Positions 16,167 through 24,775 of a stretch of 64,000 nucleotides of DNA are shown piece after piece. Positions within the stretch are counted from its first letter, which is position 1, and every line of letters begins with the position of its first letter. The DNA is taken from contig NZ_JBHUDY010000001.1 in NCBI RefSeq assembly GCF_042678385.1, forward strand, positions 1,984,001 to 2,048,000, in the 5' to 3' direction. The notes beneath the pieces are model-generated. The model was not told the DNA's origin and did not search any database. It worked only from the letters and a program-made list of their open reading frames with translations. This stretch comes from Sphingomonas_B tabacisoli. Lineage in GTDB: Bacteria > Pseudomonadota > Alphaproteobacteria > Sphingomonadales > Sphingomonadaceae. The position numbers were made by a program, and so were the translations under genes.

Positions 16167-17831
16167 CGTTGTCGCGCGCACGCCCGACTCGGGATTGGCG
16201 CGCGTCTGGCGTTCGATGCGGCGATGCACGACGGGCGAGCCGCCTCCCAACAGCGCGCCGAGCTGCCGCGAATTCTCGTCGTCCGCGTGCGTGCGGCGCT
16301 GATTGTGGCGCACATAATCCAGCCAGGTGGCGACGTGATAACGCTCGATCCACAGCTCCGCATCCATCAGGTCGCGCAGCAGCGTCCAGTGGCGTGCGCC
16401 GTCGCGGCGGCGGATGCGCTTGCGCTCGTCCATGACCGCGAGGAAATGCGGTACATCCGCTTCGGCGATGCGATATTCGATCGTCACCACGATCGGGCCG
16501 CTGCGGGGCTCGACGGGAACGCTGATCTCGGGCGTCGCCCAGTCGCGCAGGCCAAGGTCCACATCGGCAATGGCCGGCAAAGGCAACCGGAAGCCGAGGA
16601 CCAGGCTCACGAGTTGAAGGATGGCGGCAGAGGCCAGCGCGGTGCTGGCGCCCCGCGTTTCCGCGATCAGGCCGAACAGCCAGCTTCCGCCCGCCATCCC
16701 CCCGAACGCCGCCATCTGGTAAAGGGCGAGCGCGCGCGCCACGACCCAGCGCGGAGTCGAAAGCTGCACCGACACGTTGAAGGTGGAAAGTGCGAGCACC
16801 CAACCGCCGCCTGCCAGCAGCAACCCGGCGATAGTGATCGGCAGCGCCCGGCTGAGCGCGACGATCATCGCGCCTGCCGACAGCGCGGCGATCGCCGCAC
16901 GCACGACGGCTTCGGGCCGCATGCGATTGCGCAGGCGTGCACTTCCGAGGGCGCCAGCGATCGCGCCCACGCCGAAACCGCCGAGCAGCACACCGTAGGT
17001 CAGCGGTCCCCCGGCAACCAGGTCGCGCGCGACCAGCGGCATCAGCGCCGGGACTGCACTCGCCGCGACGCCGAACACCAGCGCGCGAGCCAGCACGATG
17101 CGCAAGACAGGCGACATCGCGACATAGCGCACGCCGGCCGACATGGCGGTTCCGACCGGCTCGGGCGGCAACGTTTGGGAAGGCAGCTCGGGCCGCCAGC
17201 GGGCGAGGACAACGATCAGCCCCAGATAGCTGACGGCATTGGCGAAGAACGCCGCCGCCGCGCCCGCCGCCGCGACGATCGCACCACCGACCGCCGGGCC
17301 GACGCTTCGCGCGATGTTGAAAGCCATGCTGTTGAGCGTGACCGCTCCCGGCAGTGCCGATCGCGGCACCATGTCGCCCACCGAGGCTTGCCAGGCCGGG
17401 CCGTTCAGCGCGGTTCCGCACCCGATCAGGAACGTGAAGGCAAGCAGCCCCCAGGGCGTCAGCGCGCCCGTCCAGGCGCAGACAGACAGCGCCGCCGACA
17501 CGACCAGCATGAAGATCTGTGCGGTCAGCATGACTCGCCTGCGATCCAGATTGTCGGCGATCGCGCCCGCGGGCAGCGACAGCAGCATGATCGGCAGCGT
17601 GGTCGAGGCCGAAACCAGCGCGATGATCTGCGGCGACGCGCCCAGCGCGATCATCAGCCACGCCGCGCCGACCGACTGGATCAGGCCGCCGAAATTGGAA
17701 ACCAGGCTCGAGACCCATACGGCGCGGAAAATGGGAATCGAGAGCGGCGATGCCGCCGTTCCCGCTCCAGCGCTTTCCTGATCCGCCATTTGATCCGCAT
17801 GGACATCCGCGCCGGATTTGCCAACCCGCAT
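16125..17831 (-). CDS. MFS transporter of the MFS_3 (EntS-like) group with C-terminal ABM-like domain
   Basis: A 568-residue protein. Residues about 30-430 are a 12-helix major facilitator unit with the loop motif AGAIADNLDRRRVML after helix 2, and match the enterobactin-exporter-like MFS_3 group (FRAVWVSSLVSNFGGLIQSVG at the N-terminus). A soluble C-terminal part (about 450-540: VVTIEYRIAEADVPHFLAVM, HWTLLRDLMDAELWIERYH) looks like the small dimeric alpha/beta-barrel domain known from this family. An exporter role is likely; the substrate is unknown. The frame also has an ATG at 17789 (MADQESAGAG), which may be the true start. The last residues LTDPLTDPNRSS arise from the palindrome at its 3' end. 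Confidence 0.85.
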   Translation of the reverse strand: MRVGKSGADVHADQMADQESAGAGTAASPLSIPIFRAVWVSSLVSNFGGLIQSVGAAWLMIALGASPQIIALVSASTTLPIMLLSLPAGAIADNLDRRRVMLTAQIFMLVVSAALSVCAWTGALTPWGLLAFTFLIGCGTALNGPAWQASVGDMVPRSALPGAVTLNSMAFNIARSVGPAVGGAIVAAAGAAAAFFANAVSYLGLIVVLARWRPELPSQTLPPEPVGTAMSAGVRYVAMSPVLRIVLARALVFGVAASAVPALMPLVARDLVAGGPLTYGVLLGGFGVGAIAGALGSARLRNRMRPEAVVRAAIAALSAGAMIVALSRALPITIAGLLLAGGGWVLALSTFNVSVQLSTPRWVVARALALYQMAAFGGMAGGSWLFGLIAETRGASTALASAAILQLVSLVLGFRLPLPAIADVDLGLRDWATPEISVPVEPRSGPIVVTIEYRIAEADVPHFLAVMDERKRIRRRDGARHWTLLRDLMDAELWIERYHVATWLDYVRHNQRRTHADDENSRQLGALLGGGSPVVHRRIERQTRANPESGVRATTQLTDPLTDPNRSS

Positions 17832-17839
17832 GCGCCCGC

Positions 17840-18052
17840 TCAGCTAGTCGTAAGCTCGCCGAGCTTTTCCTGTCCCTTATCCTTCAGCTCGGCCGTTTTG
17901 CGGCGCACGGTCGGGCTGTTGCGGAGCGCGGCGGCAAGAAAGACGATCGCGGCGGCCGCCAGTTCGGCGAGCGCCTGTTGAACCATTTCGTTGTCCAGCA
18001 GCGCCGCGACCCGCGGCCAGCTCTTCGCTTTGGCTTTCTTGCCCATCGCCAT
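17840..18052 (-). CDS. Small basic single-helix protein, unknown
   Basis: A 70-residue protein (68 from the second ATG at 18046). It opens with a lysine-rich MGKKAKAKSW segment, has a central hydrophobic Ala-rich stretch (ALAELAAAAIVFLAAALRN) and a charged Lys/Glu tail. It could be a peripheral or single-span membrane protein. I do not recognise a family. It sits just upstream of the MFS gene on the same strand, within 10 bases, so they may share a transcript. Confidence 0.6.
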   Translation of the reverse strand: MAMGKKAKAKSWPRVAALLDNEMVQQALAELAAAAIVFLAAALRNSPTVRRKTAELKDKGQEKLGELTTS

Positions 18053-18080
18053 GCGGAACCCGGCGATAGGCGCGCGGTTC

Positions 18081-18413
18081 CTAACCGACCTTCGCGACGC
18101 CCTTGTCGGCCATCAGCTCGGCCAGCTCGCCGCTCTCGTACATCTCCATCATGATGTCCGATCCGCCGACGAATTCGCCCTTCACGTAAAGCTGGGGAAT
18201 CGTCGGCCAGTCGCTGAACGTCTTGATGCCCTGGCGGATGCCCTGGTCCTGCAGCACGTCGACGCTTTCATAATCGACGCCGATCCGGTCGAGGATGGCG
18301 ATCGCGCGGCTCGAAAAGCCGCATTGCGGAAACAGCGGCGTGCCCTTCATGAACAGCAGCACGTCGTTGGAGGAAACGAGCTCCTGAATGCGGGCCTGGG
18401 ATTCGTCGGTCAT
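18081..18413 (-). CDS. grxD: Monothiol glutaredoxin, CGFS type
   Basis: A 110-residue Grx4-type glutaredoxin that binds and passes on [2Fe-2S] clusters with glutathione. The active motif CGFS is at residues 31-34 within KGTPLFPQCGFSSRA, followed by WPTIPQLYVKGEFVGGSDI, which builds the glutathione site. It follows the bolA-like gene by six bases; BolA and CGFS glutaredoxins form known heterocomplexes in iron-sulfur handling, so the pair makes functional sense. Confidence 0.95.
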   Translation of the reverse strand: MTDESQARIQELVSSNDVLLFMKGTPLFPQCGFSSRAIAILDRIGVDYESVDVLQDQGIRQGIKTFSDWPTIPQLYVKGEFVGGSDIMMEMYESGELAELMADKGVAKVG

Positions 18414-18419
18414 GTCGGT

Positions 18420-18659
18420 TCAAGCTCCTGCGGGGACGTCGGTGGTCAGCTGCAAGGCGTGCAGCTCGCCCCCCATGCGGCCGCCCAATGCGGCATAGAC
18501 GCGGCGGGTGCGCTCGACACGCGAGATGCCGCGGAAACTCTCGGCCACCACGCGAGCGGCATAATGGTCGCCGTCGCCGGCCAGATCGGTGATCTGCACC
18601 TGGGCGTCCGGAATCGACTGCCGGATCAGGCCTTCAATATCTTCGGCCGCCATCGGCAT
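18420..18659 (-). CDS. BolA/IbaG family protein
   Basis: A 79-residue BolA-fold protein. The core reads VQITDLAGDGDHYAARVVAE, then FRGISRVERTRRVYAALG and a closing LHALQLTT strand. The histidine in GDHY and the late ELHAL histidine are the usual cluster-ligand candidates when BolA pairs with Grx. It begins two bases after the zeta-subunit gene and is followed at once by grxD, which points to a three-gene operon. Confidence 0.9.
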   Translation of the reverse strand: MPMAAEDIEGLIRQSIPDAQVQITDLAGDGDHYAARVVAESFRGISRVERTRRVYAALGGRMGGELHALQLTTDVPAGA

Positions 18660-18660
18660 C

Positions 18661-18987
18661 TCAGGACTGCGCCTCGATCAGCTGCCGGCGCGCCTCGACG
18701 GTCTGGTCCTCCAACGCCTTGCGCACCGTCGCTTCGTCGACATCGACGCCGGCGGCAGTCAGGTCGCCCAGGAGCTTGCGGATCACATCCTCGTCGCCGG
18801 CTTCCTCGAACTCGGCCTGCACGACCGCCTTCGAATAGGCGTCGGTTTCGGCAGCTGTCAGGCCCATCTTTTCCGCGGCCCATTGACCGAGCAGCTTGTT
18901 GCGCCGCGCGGTGATGCGGAACAGCATCTCCTCGTCGCGGGCGAATTTGGTCTCGAAGGCGCGCTCGCGATCGTCGAACGTGGTCAT
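18661..18987 (-). CDS. F1-ATPase inhibitor zeta subunit (DUF1476)
   Basis: A 108-residue helical protein opening MTTFDDRERAFETKFARDEE, the conserved inhibitory N-terminus of the alphaproteobacterial F1-ATPase zeta subunit, followed by RRNKLLGQWAAEKMGL. The zeta subunit, described in Paracoccus, blocks ATP hydrolysis by F1 in the reverse direction. It is the first gene of the zeta-bolA-grxD group; this family is limited to alphaproteobacteria and supports the taxonomic reading of the window. Confidence 0.9.
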   Translation of the reverse strand: MTTFDDRERAFETKFARDEEMLFRITARRNKLLGQWAAEKMGLTAAETDAYSKAVVQAEFEEAGDEDVIRKLLGDLTAAGVDVDEATVRKALEDQTVEARRQLIEAQS

Positions 18988-19047
18988 GCAATCCCCTCTG
19001 GTTTCATGATGGAGATAAGGAGCGCAGCGCCTGGGCGCAACGCTTGC

Positions 19048-20049
19048 TCAGCCGATCTCCACCACCAGCTTGCCGACCGCACCGCGGTTGGCGAGTTTCG
19101 CGATCGCCTCGCCGCCGCGTTCGAGCGGATAGACCTCGGACACGCGGGGCGTGATCTTGCCGTCCTGCCACAACCGGAACAGCGTCGCGACATGCTCCTG
19201 GTGGCGCTTCGGATCGCGCATCGTGAATGCGCCCCAGAACACGCCGCATACGTCGCAGCTTTTCAGCAGCGTCAGATTGAGCGGCAGGCGCGGAATGCCG
19301 GCAGGGAAACCCACCACCAGATACCGCCCTTCCCATGCAATTGAACGCAGCGCGGGCTCCGCATAGTCGCCCCCCACCGGATCGTAGATCACATGCGCGC
19401 CGTCCGGTCCGCACTTCGCCTTGAATGCATCTGCGAGCGCCTTCGACTGCTCCTTGTCGAACGGCGCACGATCGTAAATCATCACCTCGTCCGCGCCGCA
19501 GGCCTTGGCGACATGCGCCTTTTCGGCGGACGAGACGGCGGCCACCACCCGCGCGCCGAATGCCTTGCCAAGCTCCACGGCGGAAAGGCCGACACCGCCC
19601 GCCGCGCCCAGCACCAGCAAAGTCTGTCCGGCCTTCAGGTGCCCGCGATCCAGCAGGCCGTGGATCGTCGTCGCATAGGTCATCAGCAGCGCCGACGCTT
19701 CCTTGAGCGGCAGGCCCTCCGGCACCTTGAACGCGCGATTGGCCGCGACGGCGACTTTCTCGGCCAGGCCGCCCGACGAAGCGGTCAGCGCCAGCAACCG
19801 GTCGCCGACCTGCCAGCCTTCGACGCCCTCGCCGACAGCCTCGACCGTGCCGGACACTTCGCTACCCGGCGCGAATGGGCGCGGCGGCTTGAACTGGTAT
19901 TTGTCCTCGATGACCAGCACGTCGGGATAGTTGATCGCGCAATATTGAATGCGCACCAGCAGCTCGCCCTTGCCGGCGACCGGATCGGCAACCTCGGCCA
20001 GCTCCAGCGTTTCGGGTCCGCCGGGCGTGCGCGACAACAGGGCTTTCAT
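19048..20049 (-). CDS. NADPH:quinone oxidoreductase-type MDR protein
   Basis: A 333-residue medium-chain reductase from the ATG at 20049, which has GGAGGAAG before it. The N-terminal lobe has CAINYPDVLVIEDKYQFKP and FAPGSEVSGTVEAVG; the cofactor domain has LGAAGGVGLSAVELGKAFGA, the NADPH-binding glycine loop. The catalytic-zinc ligands of alcohol dehydrogenases are absent, as expected for quinone oxidoreductases and crotonyl-CoA-reductase relatives. The substrate cannot be fixed. The frame continues upstream of the start but only as antisense of the divergent gene. Confidence 0.88.
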   Translation of the reverse strand: MKALLSRTPGGPETLELAEVADPVAGKGELLVRIQYCAINYPDVLVIEDKYQFKPPRPFAPGSEVSGTVEAVGEGVEGWQVGDRLLALTASSGGLAEKVAVAANRAFKVPEGLPLKEASALLMTYATTIHGLLDRGHLKAGQTLLVLGAAGGVGLSAVELGKAFGARVVAAVSSAEKAHVAKACGADEVMIYDRAPFDKEQSKALADAFKAKCGPDGAHVIYDPVGGDYAEPALRSIAWEGRYLVVGFPAGIPRLPLNLTLLKSCDVCGVFWGAFTMRDPKRHQEHVATLFRLWQDGKITPRVSEVYPLERGGEAIAKLANRGAVGKLVVEIG

Positions 20050-20140
20050 GGCCGGTCTTCCTCCGTTCGTTTCGCTACGCGCTTTCGCCGGGGTGACGCG
20101 CGATGTCCAGACCGCTAGCTTGCTGGTGGGAGGGCATAAC

Positions 20141-20521
20141 ATGACCGGATTGGCGAGGATTGCGGCGGCGCTGGTGGGGCTGTTCGGCCTGGTGATGGGC
20201 CTTTGGTTTTTCTTGAAGACGCCGGACGCAGCCGAAGCATTCTTCGTCCAGCCGCTCGGTGCAGCGGGCGAAGCCACGCTCCGCGCCGATATGTCGGCGT
20301 TCTTCCTGATCAGCGCGGCCTGGGCGTTCTATGCGGCCGTCACGCAGCGCGGTTCGGCCTTGCTGGTGCCCGGCGCGCTCTACGCGGTCGCCATCACCGG
20401 ACGAGCGGTGAACCTGATCGTCAACGGGTTCTTCGCAGAGGCGCCGCTGCCGATGATCGTCGAAGCGATGCTGATCCTGCTCTGCGTATTCGGCTACAAG
20501 GCGCTCAAAGCGCCGGCGTAA
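20141..20521 (+). CDS. Four-helix membrane protein, DUF4345-like
   Basis: A 126-residue protein from the ATG at 20141 with GGGAGGG just before it. Four hydrophobic segments are clear: ARIAAALVGLFGLVMGLWFF, a second around AFFLISAAWAFYAAV, a third around LLVPGALYAVAIT and a last around MIVEAMLILLCVFGY. The spacing and the LRADMSAFFL block resemble DUF4345. The function is unknown. The start lies about 90 bp from the divergent quinone oxidoreductase, and its stop overlaps the end of leuD by 17 bp, tail to tail. Confidence 0.65.
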   Translation: MTGLARIAAALVGLFGLVMGLWFFLKTPDAAEAFFVQPLGAAGEATLRADMSAFFLISAAWAFYAAVTQRGSALLVPGALYAVAITGRAVNLIVNGFFAEAPLPMIVEAMLILLCVFGYKALKAPA

Positions 20522-21095
20522 GCCAGGGCTGCTCCGCAGCCACGCGGGACTCGTAAGCGCCGATCTGCCGATCCATTGCCAGCGTCAGCCCGACTTCGTC
20601 GAGACCGTTCAGCAGGCAGTGCTTGCGGAACGGGTCGATCTCGAACGTGAAGCGGTCCTGGAACCGCGTCGTCACGGTCTGATGCTCCAGATCGATCGCG
20701 ATCGGATCGGTCTTCGCGACTTCCATCAATCGGTCGATCGCGGCGCGCGGCAGTTCGACCGCCAGGATGCCGTTCTTGAAGGCATTGCCCGAGAAAATGT
20801 CGGAATAGCTCGGCGCGATCACGGCCTTGATGCCCAGGTCCGCCAGCGCCCAGGCCGCATGCTCGCGGCTGGAGCCGCAGCCGAAATTCTCGCCTGCGAT
20901 CAGGATCGACGCGCCGGCATAGGCAGGATCGTCGAACACATTGCCGGCTTCCGCACGCACCGTCTCAAACGCGCCCCGGCCAAGGCCCTGCCGGCTGATC
21001 GTCTTCAGCCATTTGGCCGGGATGATGACGTCAGTGTCGACGTTCGCCCGGCCGAACGGAATGGCCTTGCCTTCGATATGATTGACGGGCGTCAC
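20505..21095 (-). CDS. leuD: 3-isopropylmalate dehydratase small subunit
   Basis: A 196-residue swivel-domain subunit of the isopropylmalate isomerase of leucine synthesis. Diagnostic blocks are FGRANVDTDVIIPAKWLKT near the start and ILIAGENFGCGSSREHAAWA, which holds the substrate-binding serine and arginine. The start is GTG at 21095, overlapping the stop of the tiny ORF upstream (GTGA). It acts as a complex with LeuC, encoded about 130 bp upstream on the same strand. Confidence 0.96.
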   Translation of the reverse strand: MTPVNHIEGKAIPFGRANVDTDVIIPAKWLKTISRQGLGRGAFETVRAEAGNVFDDPAYAGASILIAGENFGCGSSREHAAWALADLGIKAVIAPSYSDIFSGNAFKNGILAVELPRAAIDRLMEVAKTDPIAIDLEHQTVTTRFQDRFTFEIDPFRKHCLLNGLDEVGLTLAMDRQIGAYESRVAAEQPWLTPAL

Positions 21096-21196
21096 GGCGC
21101 CCGCATCACCACCGGCTCCGGCTTGGCGCTCACTGCAAAGGCCGCCACGCCGCTAACCAACGTACCCGCAATCAACAAGACAATCGCTCGTTTCAT
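21092..21196 (-). CDS. 34-residue secreted or membrane peptide between leuC and leuD
   Basis: A tiny frame starting at ATG 21196 after a GGGGAGCGGGGAC Shine-Dalgarno-rich leader. The product begins MKRAIVLLIAGTLVSGVAAF, a classic signal-peptide or single-helix sequence, followed by a short tail ending in MRAP. It starts 26 bases after leuC stops, and its stop overlaps the leuD start, so translation would be coupled to leuD. The coupling, the good ribosome site and the signal-like composition argue for a real gene, but no function is known. Confidence 0.55.
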   Translation of the reverse strand: MKRAIVLLIAGTLVSGVAAFAVSAKPEPVVMRAP

Positions 21197-21222
21197 GTCC
21201 CCGCTCCCCGGTAAAGCCCTAC

Positions 21223-22656
21223 TCAACCCATCAACTCGCGCACATCCGTCAAACGTCCCGTCACTGCCGCTGCCGCCGCCATTGCCGGCGACACCAGGTG
21301 CGTCCGCGCACCCGGCCCCTGACGTCCGACGAAATTGCGGTTGGACGTCGAGGCGCAGCGCTCGCCTGGCGGCACCTTGTCCGGGTTCATCCCCAGACAG
21401 GCGGAACAGCCGGGCTCGCGCCATTCAAACCCGGCTTCGGTAAAGATCCGGTCAAGACCCTCCGCCTCGGCCTGCCGCTTGACGAGGCCGGAGCCCGGCA
21501 CGACCAGCGCCAACTTCACATTGTCGGCCCGGTGGCGCCCCTTCAGCACGGCGGCGGCGGCGCGCAGATCCTCGATCCGGCTGTTGGTGCAACTGCCGAT
21601 GAAGATGTTCTCAACCGCCACGTCCTGCATCCGCTGGCCGGGGGCCAACCCCATATAGGCGAGCGACTTCTTCGCGGCCTCGCGCTTGGCGGGCTCTTCG
21701 AAACTGTCGGGATCGGGCACCGCGCCGATCACCGGAACCACGTCCTCCGGGCTGGTTCCCCAGGTGACGCTCGGCGCGATCTCGGCGGCATTGATCTCGA
21801 CGACGCGGTCGAAGACCGCATCGGGGTCGCTCGGCAGCGTGCGCCAATAGGCGACGGCGCGGTCCCACGCCTCGCCCGTCGGCGCCATCGGCCGACCCTT
21901 GAGATAATCGAATGTCTTCTCGTCCGGCGCGATCAGGCCGGCGCGCGCACCCGCTTCGATCGACATGTTGGAAACCGTGAGCCGCCCCTCGACCGACATG
22001 TCGCGGATGGTCGAACCGGAATATTCGATCACATAGCCGGTGCCGCCCGCCGCGCCGATACGGCCGATGATGTGCAGGATCAGGTCCTTGGCGCTGACCC
22101 CGAAGCCGAGCGCGCCTTCGATCCGGATGTTCATCGATTTCGACTGCTTCAGCAGCAAAGTCTGCGTCGCGAGCACATGCTCGACCTCGCTGGTGCCTAT
22201 GCCGAAAGCGAGCGCGCCAAGCGCACCATGCGCTGCCGTGTGGCTGTCGCCGCACACCAACGTCGTGCCCGGCAGCGTGAAGCCTTGCTCGGGGCCCACG
22301 ACATGGACGATGCCCTGTTCGGCGTCCGTGTCCGCAATGTACCGGATGCCGAACTCAGGCGCATTCTTCTCCAGGGCGGCCAACTGCGCGGCGCTCTCAG
22401 GGTCGGCGATCGGAATGCGAGTCCCATGCCCATCGATCCGGGGCGTCGTCGGCAGATTATGATCCGGTACGGCAAGCGTCAGGTCCGGCCGCCGCACCTT
22501 GCGCCCGCCGATACGCAGACTCTCGAATGCCTGCGGACTGGTCACTTCGTGGACAAGGTGGCGGTCGATATAGATCAGGCACGTGCCGTCAGGCCGGCGC
22601 TCGACGACATGGGCGTTCCAGATCTTCTCGTACAGGGTTTGGGGCCGCGAATTCAT
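21223..22656 (-). CDS. leuC: 3-isopropylmalate dehydratase large subunit
   Basis: A 477-residue aconitase-superfamily subunit that, with LeuD, isomerises 2- to 3-isopropylmalate. Features include MNSRPQTLYEKIWNAHVV at the N-terminus, IDRHLVHEVTSPQAFESL, VCGDSHTAAHGALGALAFG, and cysteine ligands for the [4Fe-4S] cluster in IFIGSCTNSRIEDL and EPGCSACLGMNPD. The ATG at 22656 sits in a short gap after the divergent neighbourhood; leuB is not in the window. Confidence 0.97.
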   Translation of the reverse strand: MNSRPQTLYEKIWNAHVVERRPDGTCLIYIDRHLVHEVTSPQAFESLRIGGRKVRRPDLTLAVPDHNLPTTPRIDGHGTRIPIADPESAAQLAALEKNAPEFGIRYIADTDAEQGIVHVVGPEQGFTLPGTTLVCGDSHTAAHGALGALAFGIGTSEVEHVLATQTLLLKQSKSMNIRIEGALGFGVSAKDLILHIIGRIGAAGGTGYVIEYSGSTIRDMSVEGRLTVSNMSIEAGARAGLIAPDEKTFDYLKGRPMAPTGEAWDRAVAYWRTLPSDPDAVFDRVVEINAAEIAPSVTWGTSPEDVVPVIGAVPDPDSFEEPAKREAAKKSLAYMGLAPGQRMQDVAVENIFIGSCTNSRIEDLRAAAAVLKGRHRADNVKLALVVPGSGLVKRQAEAEGLDRIFTEAGFEWREPGCSACLGMNPDKVPPGERCASTSNRNFVGRQGPGARTHLVSPAMAAAAAVTGRLTDVRELMG

Positions 22657-22706
22657 GCGGGCGGGCCTAGCAGAAAGTTACGTGAAAGCGAGTGTGTAAG
22701 CGCAAT

Positions 22707-24011
22707 TTATTGCGCAATCACATCCTCGGCGTTTCGACCCCCGCCGCCACCGCCCGGCCCGTCGATCTTCAGCCAGTCCTGACGCGGCAGACTGTAAAGC
22801 ATGTCGATCACTTCGAGCTGAACGCCGGCGGGACGCCCGGTCTGCGAGTTCCACAGCACCGCCACGCCGGACTTGGTCGCCGGATCGAACAGGATGGTCG
22901 AGCGATAGCCCTTCACGGCGCCCTGGTGGCCGACCAGCCAATGGCCCTGATAGGTGTAGTCGCGCCAGCCGAGCGCATATTGCGACCGTCCCATTTCGCG
23001 CGCGAACATCGTGTTGCGCCGCTCGGTATTCACGCGCGCCTGGTGGATCGTCTCCAGCACCTGCTCCGGCACGACCTGCGGGGCGAGGCCCATCTGCGCG
23101 CGCATCCATAGCGCCATGTCCATGATCGACGAGTTCACCCCGCCGGCAGCCGGCACGCGATAGTAATTGTCGTTCACTTCGACGGTGGTGCGTCCGACAT
23201 GCGGCCGCGCCCAGCTCCGCGCCGACATCAGCCCGGCGCGCGTGAGGCTCGCGTTCTGCATGCCGAGCGGCGCGAACAGGCGGCGGCGCACCTCTTCCTG
23301 ATAGGGAACGCCGGTCACGCGCTCGACAATCTCGCTCGCCGTGTCGAACGCCACGTTCTGATAGCTGTGGCAGGTGCCGGGCGCGCAGGCGACACCCACG
23401 GTCGCCAGCGAAGCGCGCAGCGCCTTGGGATCGGCGCCCGCTTCCAGCTTGTTGTCGTTGGAGTTGTGCGGCAGCCCGACGCGGTGCGACAGAATGTCGG
23501 CGACGGTCGCCAGCTGCTCGCCGCCGGCGGGAAGCCGCAGCGTCGTGTTGAACTTCGCGACCGGCTCGTTCAGCGACAATTTGCCTTCGTTCGCGAGCAG
23601 GCCGACCATCGTCGCCGCCACGCCCTTCGAGAGCGACGCCCAGCGGAACACGGTGTTGGGCGTAACCGGATCGGCCGATCCGGCCGTCGTCGTGCCATAG
23701 CCCTGCACGAACGTGATTTCGCCGTTTTCGATCACCGCCACGGCCATGCCGACCATGTCCGGCTTCGACGCGGCGATGCGCAGCCGTTGATCGAGGCGCT
23801 CGTAATCGATCTTGTTGGGGGCGCGGAAATCGGACGTAATTAGGCCGGCGCGCGTGCTGGAATAGACACCGGGCTGCGAAGCATTGGCGGGCGAACGCGC
23901 CGCGATCAGGCTCGGACCGACGGCAAGCAGCGAGAGCATACCGGCGATGCCGCCGCCGATCGCCGCCGCCCGCGGGCGCTGCCTGATGCCGGACTTGATC
24001 TTCTTCACCAC
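22707..24011 (-). CDS. Serine hydrolase of the beta-lactamase (class C/PBP4*) family, exported
   Basis: A 434-residue protein with an N-terminal signal region (basic start, then AAAIGGGIAGMLSLLAVGPS). The serine triad motifs are present: WASLSKGVA gives SxxK, CHSYQNVAF gives YxN, and LVGHQGAVKG gives the HxG equivalent of KTG. Such proteins include esterases, D-aminopeptidases and carboxypeptidases as well as class C beta-lactamases; the real substrate is not clear. The start is GTG at 24011. A Gly-rich tail (GPGGGGGGRN) ends the protein. It is not next to the BlaI/M56 pair. Confidence 0.85.
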   Translation of the reverse strand: MVKKIKSGIRQRPRAAAIGGGIAGMLSLLAVGPSLIAARSPANASQPGVYSSTRAGLITSDFRAPNKIDYERLDQRLRIAASKPDMVGMAVAVIENGEITFVQGYGTTTAGSADPVTPNTVFRWASLSKGVAATMVGLLANEGKLSLNEPVAKFNTTLRLPAGGEQLATVADILSHRVGLPHNSNDNKLEAGADPKALRASLATVGVACAPGTCHSYQNVAFDTASEIVERVTGVPYQEEVRRRLFAPLGMQNASLTRAGLMSARSWARPHVGRTTVEVNDNYYRVPAAGGVNSSIMDMALWMRAQMGLAPQVVPEQVLETIHQARVNTERRNTMFAREMGRSQYALGWRDYTYQGHWLVGHQGAVKGYRSTILFDPATKSGVAVLWNSQTGRPAGVQLEVIDMLYSLPRQDWLKIDGPGGGGGGRNAEDVIAQ

Positions 24012-24139
24012 AGTTTCGCGACCCTCTGACCCTTGCCCCTATATGGCACAGAATCAGAGAATTACCTTAACGACAACCTTTTATGGCCCGTTTTCACGAC
24101 GAAACGACGCATTTCAGCGGCTGAGTCGGGAACTCGTCC

Positions 24140-24775
24140 TCAAGTCGTGTAATGCGCAGTCGTCTTCGCCTTCACCTCATCGGCGGTGACGCCGGGCGCG
24201 AGTTCGGTCAGCTTGAACGGGCTTTGGTGGTCCGGGCGCTGGAACACCGCCAGGTCGGTCACGATCATGTCGACGACGTTCTTGCCGGTCAGCGGCAGCG
24301 TGCAGGACGGGATAAATTTCGGGCTGCCGTCCTTGGCGTTGTGCTCCATCACCACGATGATCTTCTTCACGCCGGCGACCAGGTCCATCGCGCCGCCCAT
24401 GCCCTTGATCATCTTGCCCGGGATCATCCAATTGGCGATGTCGCCGTCCTGGCTCACTTCCATCGCGCCGAGCACGGTCAGGTCGATATGGCCGCCCCGG
24501 ATCATCGCGAAGCTCTGCTCCGAACCGAAATAGCTGGAAGAAGGAAGCTGCGAGATCGTCTGCTTGCCGGCATTGATCAGGTCCGGATCGACCTGGTCCT
24601 CATACGGAAACGGCCCGATGCCCAGCATTCCGTTCTCGCTTTGCAGCGTGACGGTCATGCCATCGGGGATGTTGTTCGCGACAAGCGTCGGGATGCCGAT
24701 CCCCAGGTTCACATAGAAACCGTCCTGCAGCTCCCGCGCCGCCCGCGCGGCCATCTGGTTGCGATCCCAGGCCAT
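24140..24775 (-). CDS. scoB: 3-oxoacid CoA-transferase subunit B
   Basis: A 211-residue beta subunit of the heterodimeric CoA-transferase. The catalytic glutamate lies in VTLQSENGMLGIGPFPYE, and later blocks MIRGGHIDLTVLGAMEVSQ and WMIPGKMIKGMGGAMDLV are typical. The enzyme moves CoA between succinyl-CoA and acetoacetate or similar acids. The start shares a base with the scoA stop (TAATG), so both subunits are made in balance. Confidence 0.93.
   Translation of the reverse strand: MAWDRNQMAARAARELQDGFYVNLGIGIPTLVANNIPDGMTVTLQSENGMLGIGPFPYEDQVDPDLINAGKQTISQLPSSSYFGSEQSFAMIRGGHIDLTVLGAMEVSQDGDIANWMIPGKMIKGMGGAMDLVAGVKKIIVVMEHNAKDGSPKFIPSCTLPLTGKNVVDMIVTDLAVFQRPDHQSPFKLTELAPGVTADEVKAKTTAHYTT

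Noticed and set aside
22707..24011. Treating the serine hydrolase as the beta-lactamase controlled by the BlaI/M56 pair.
   Set aside because: It is more than 7 kb away, in a different transcription unit, and no BlaI-type site was seen in front of it.
24012..24139. Possible promoter for the serine hydrolase gene in the gap after scoB.
   Set aside because: TTGTCG with a 17-base spacer leads only to TTCTGT, too far from a -10 consensus to report.
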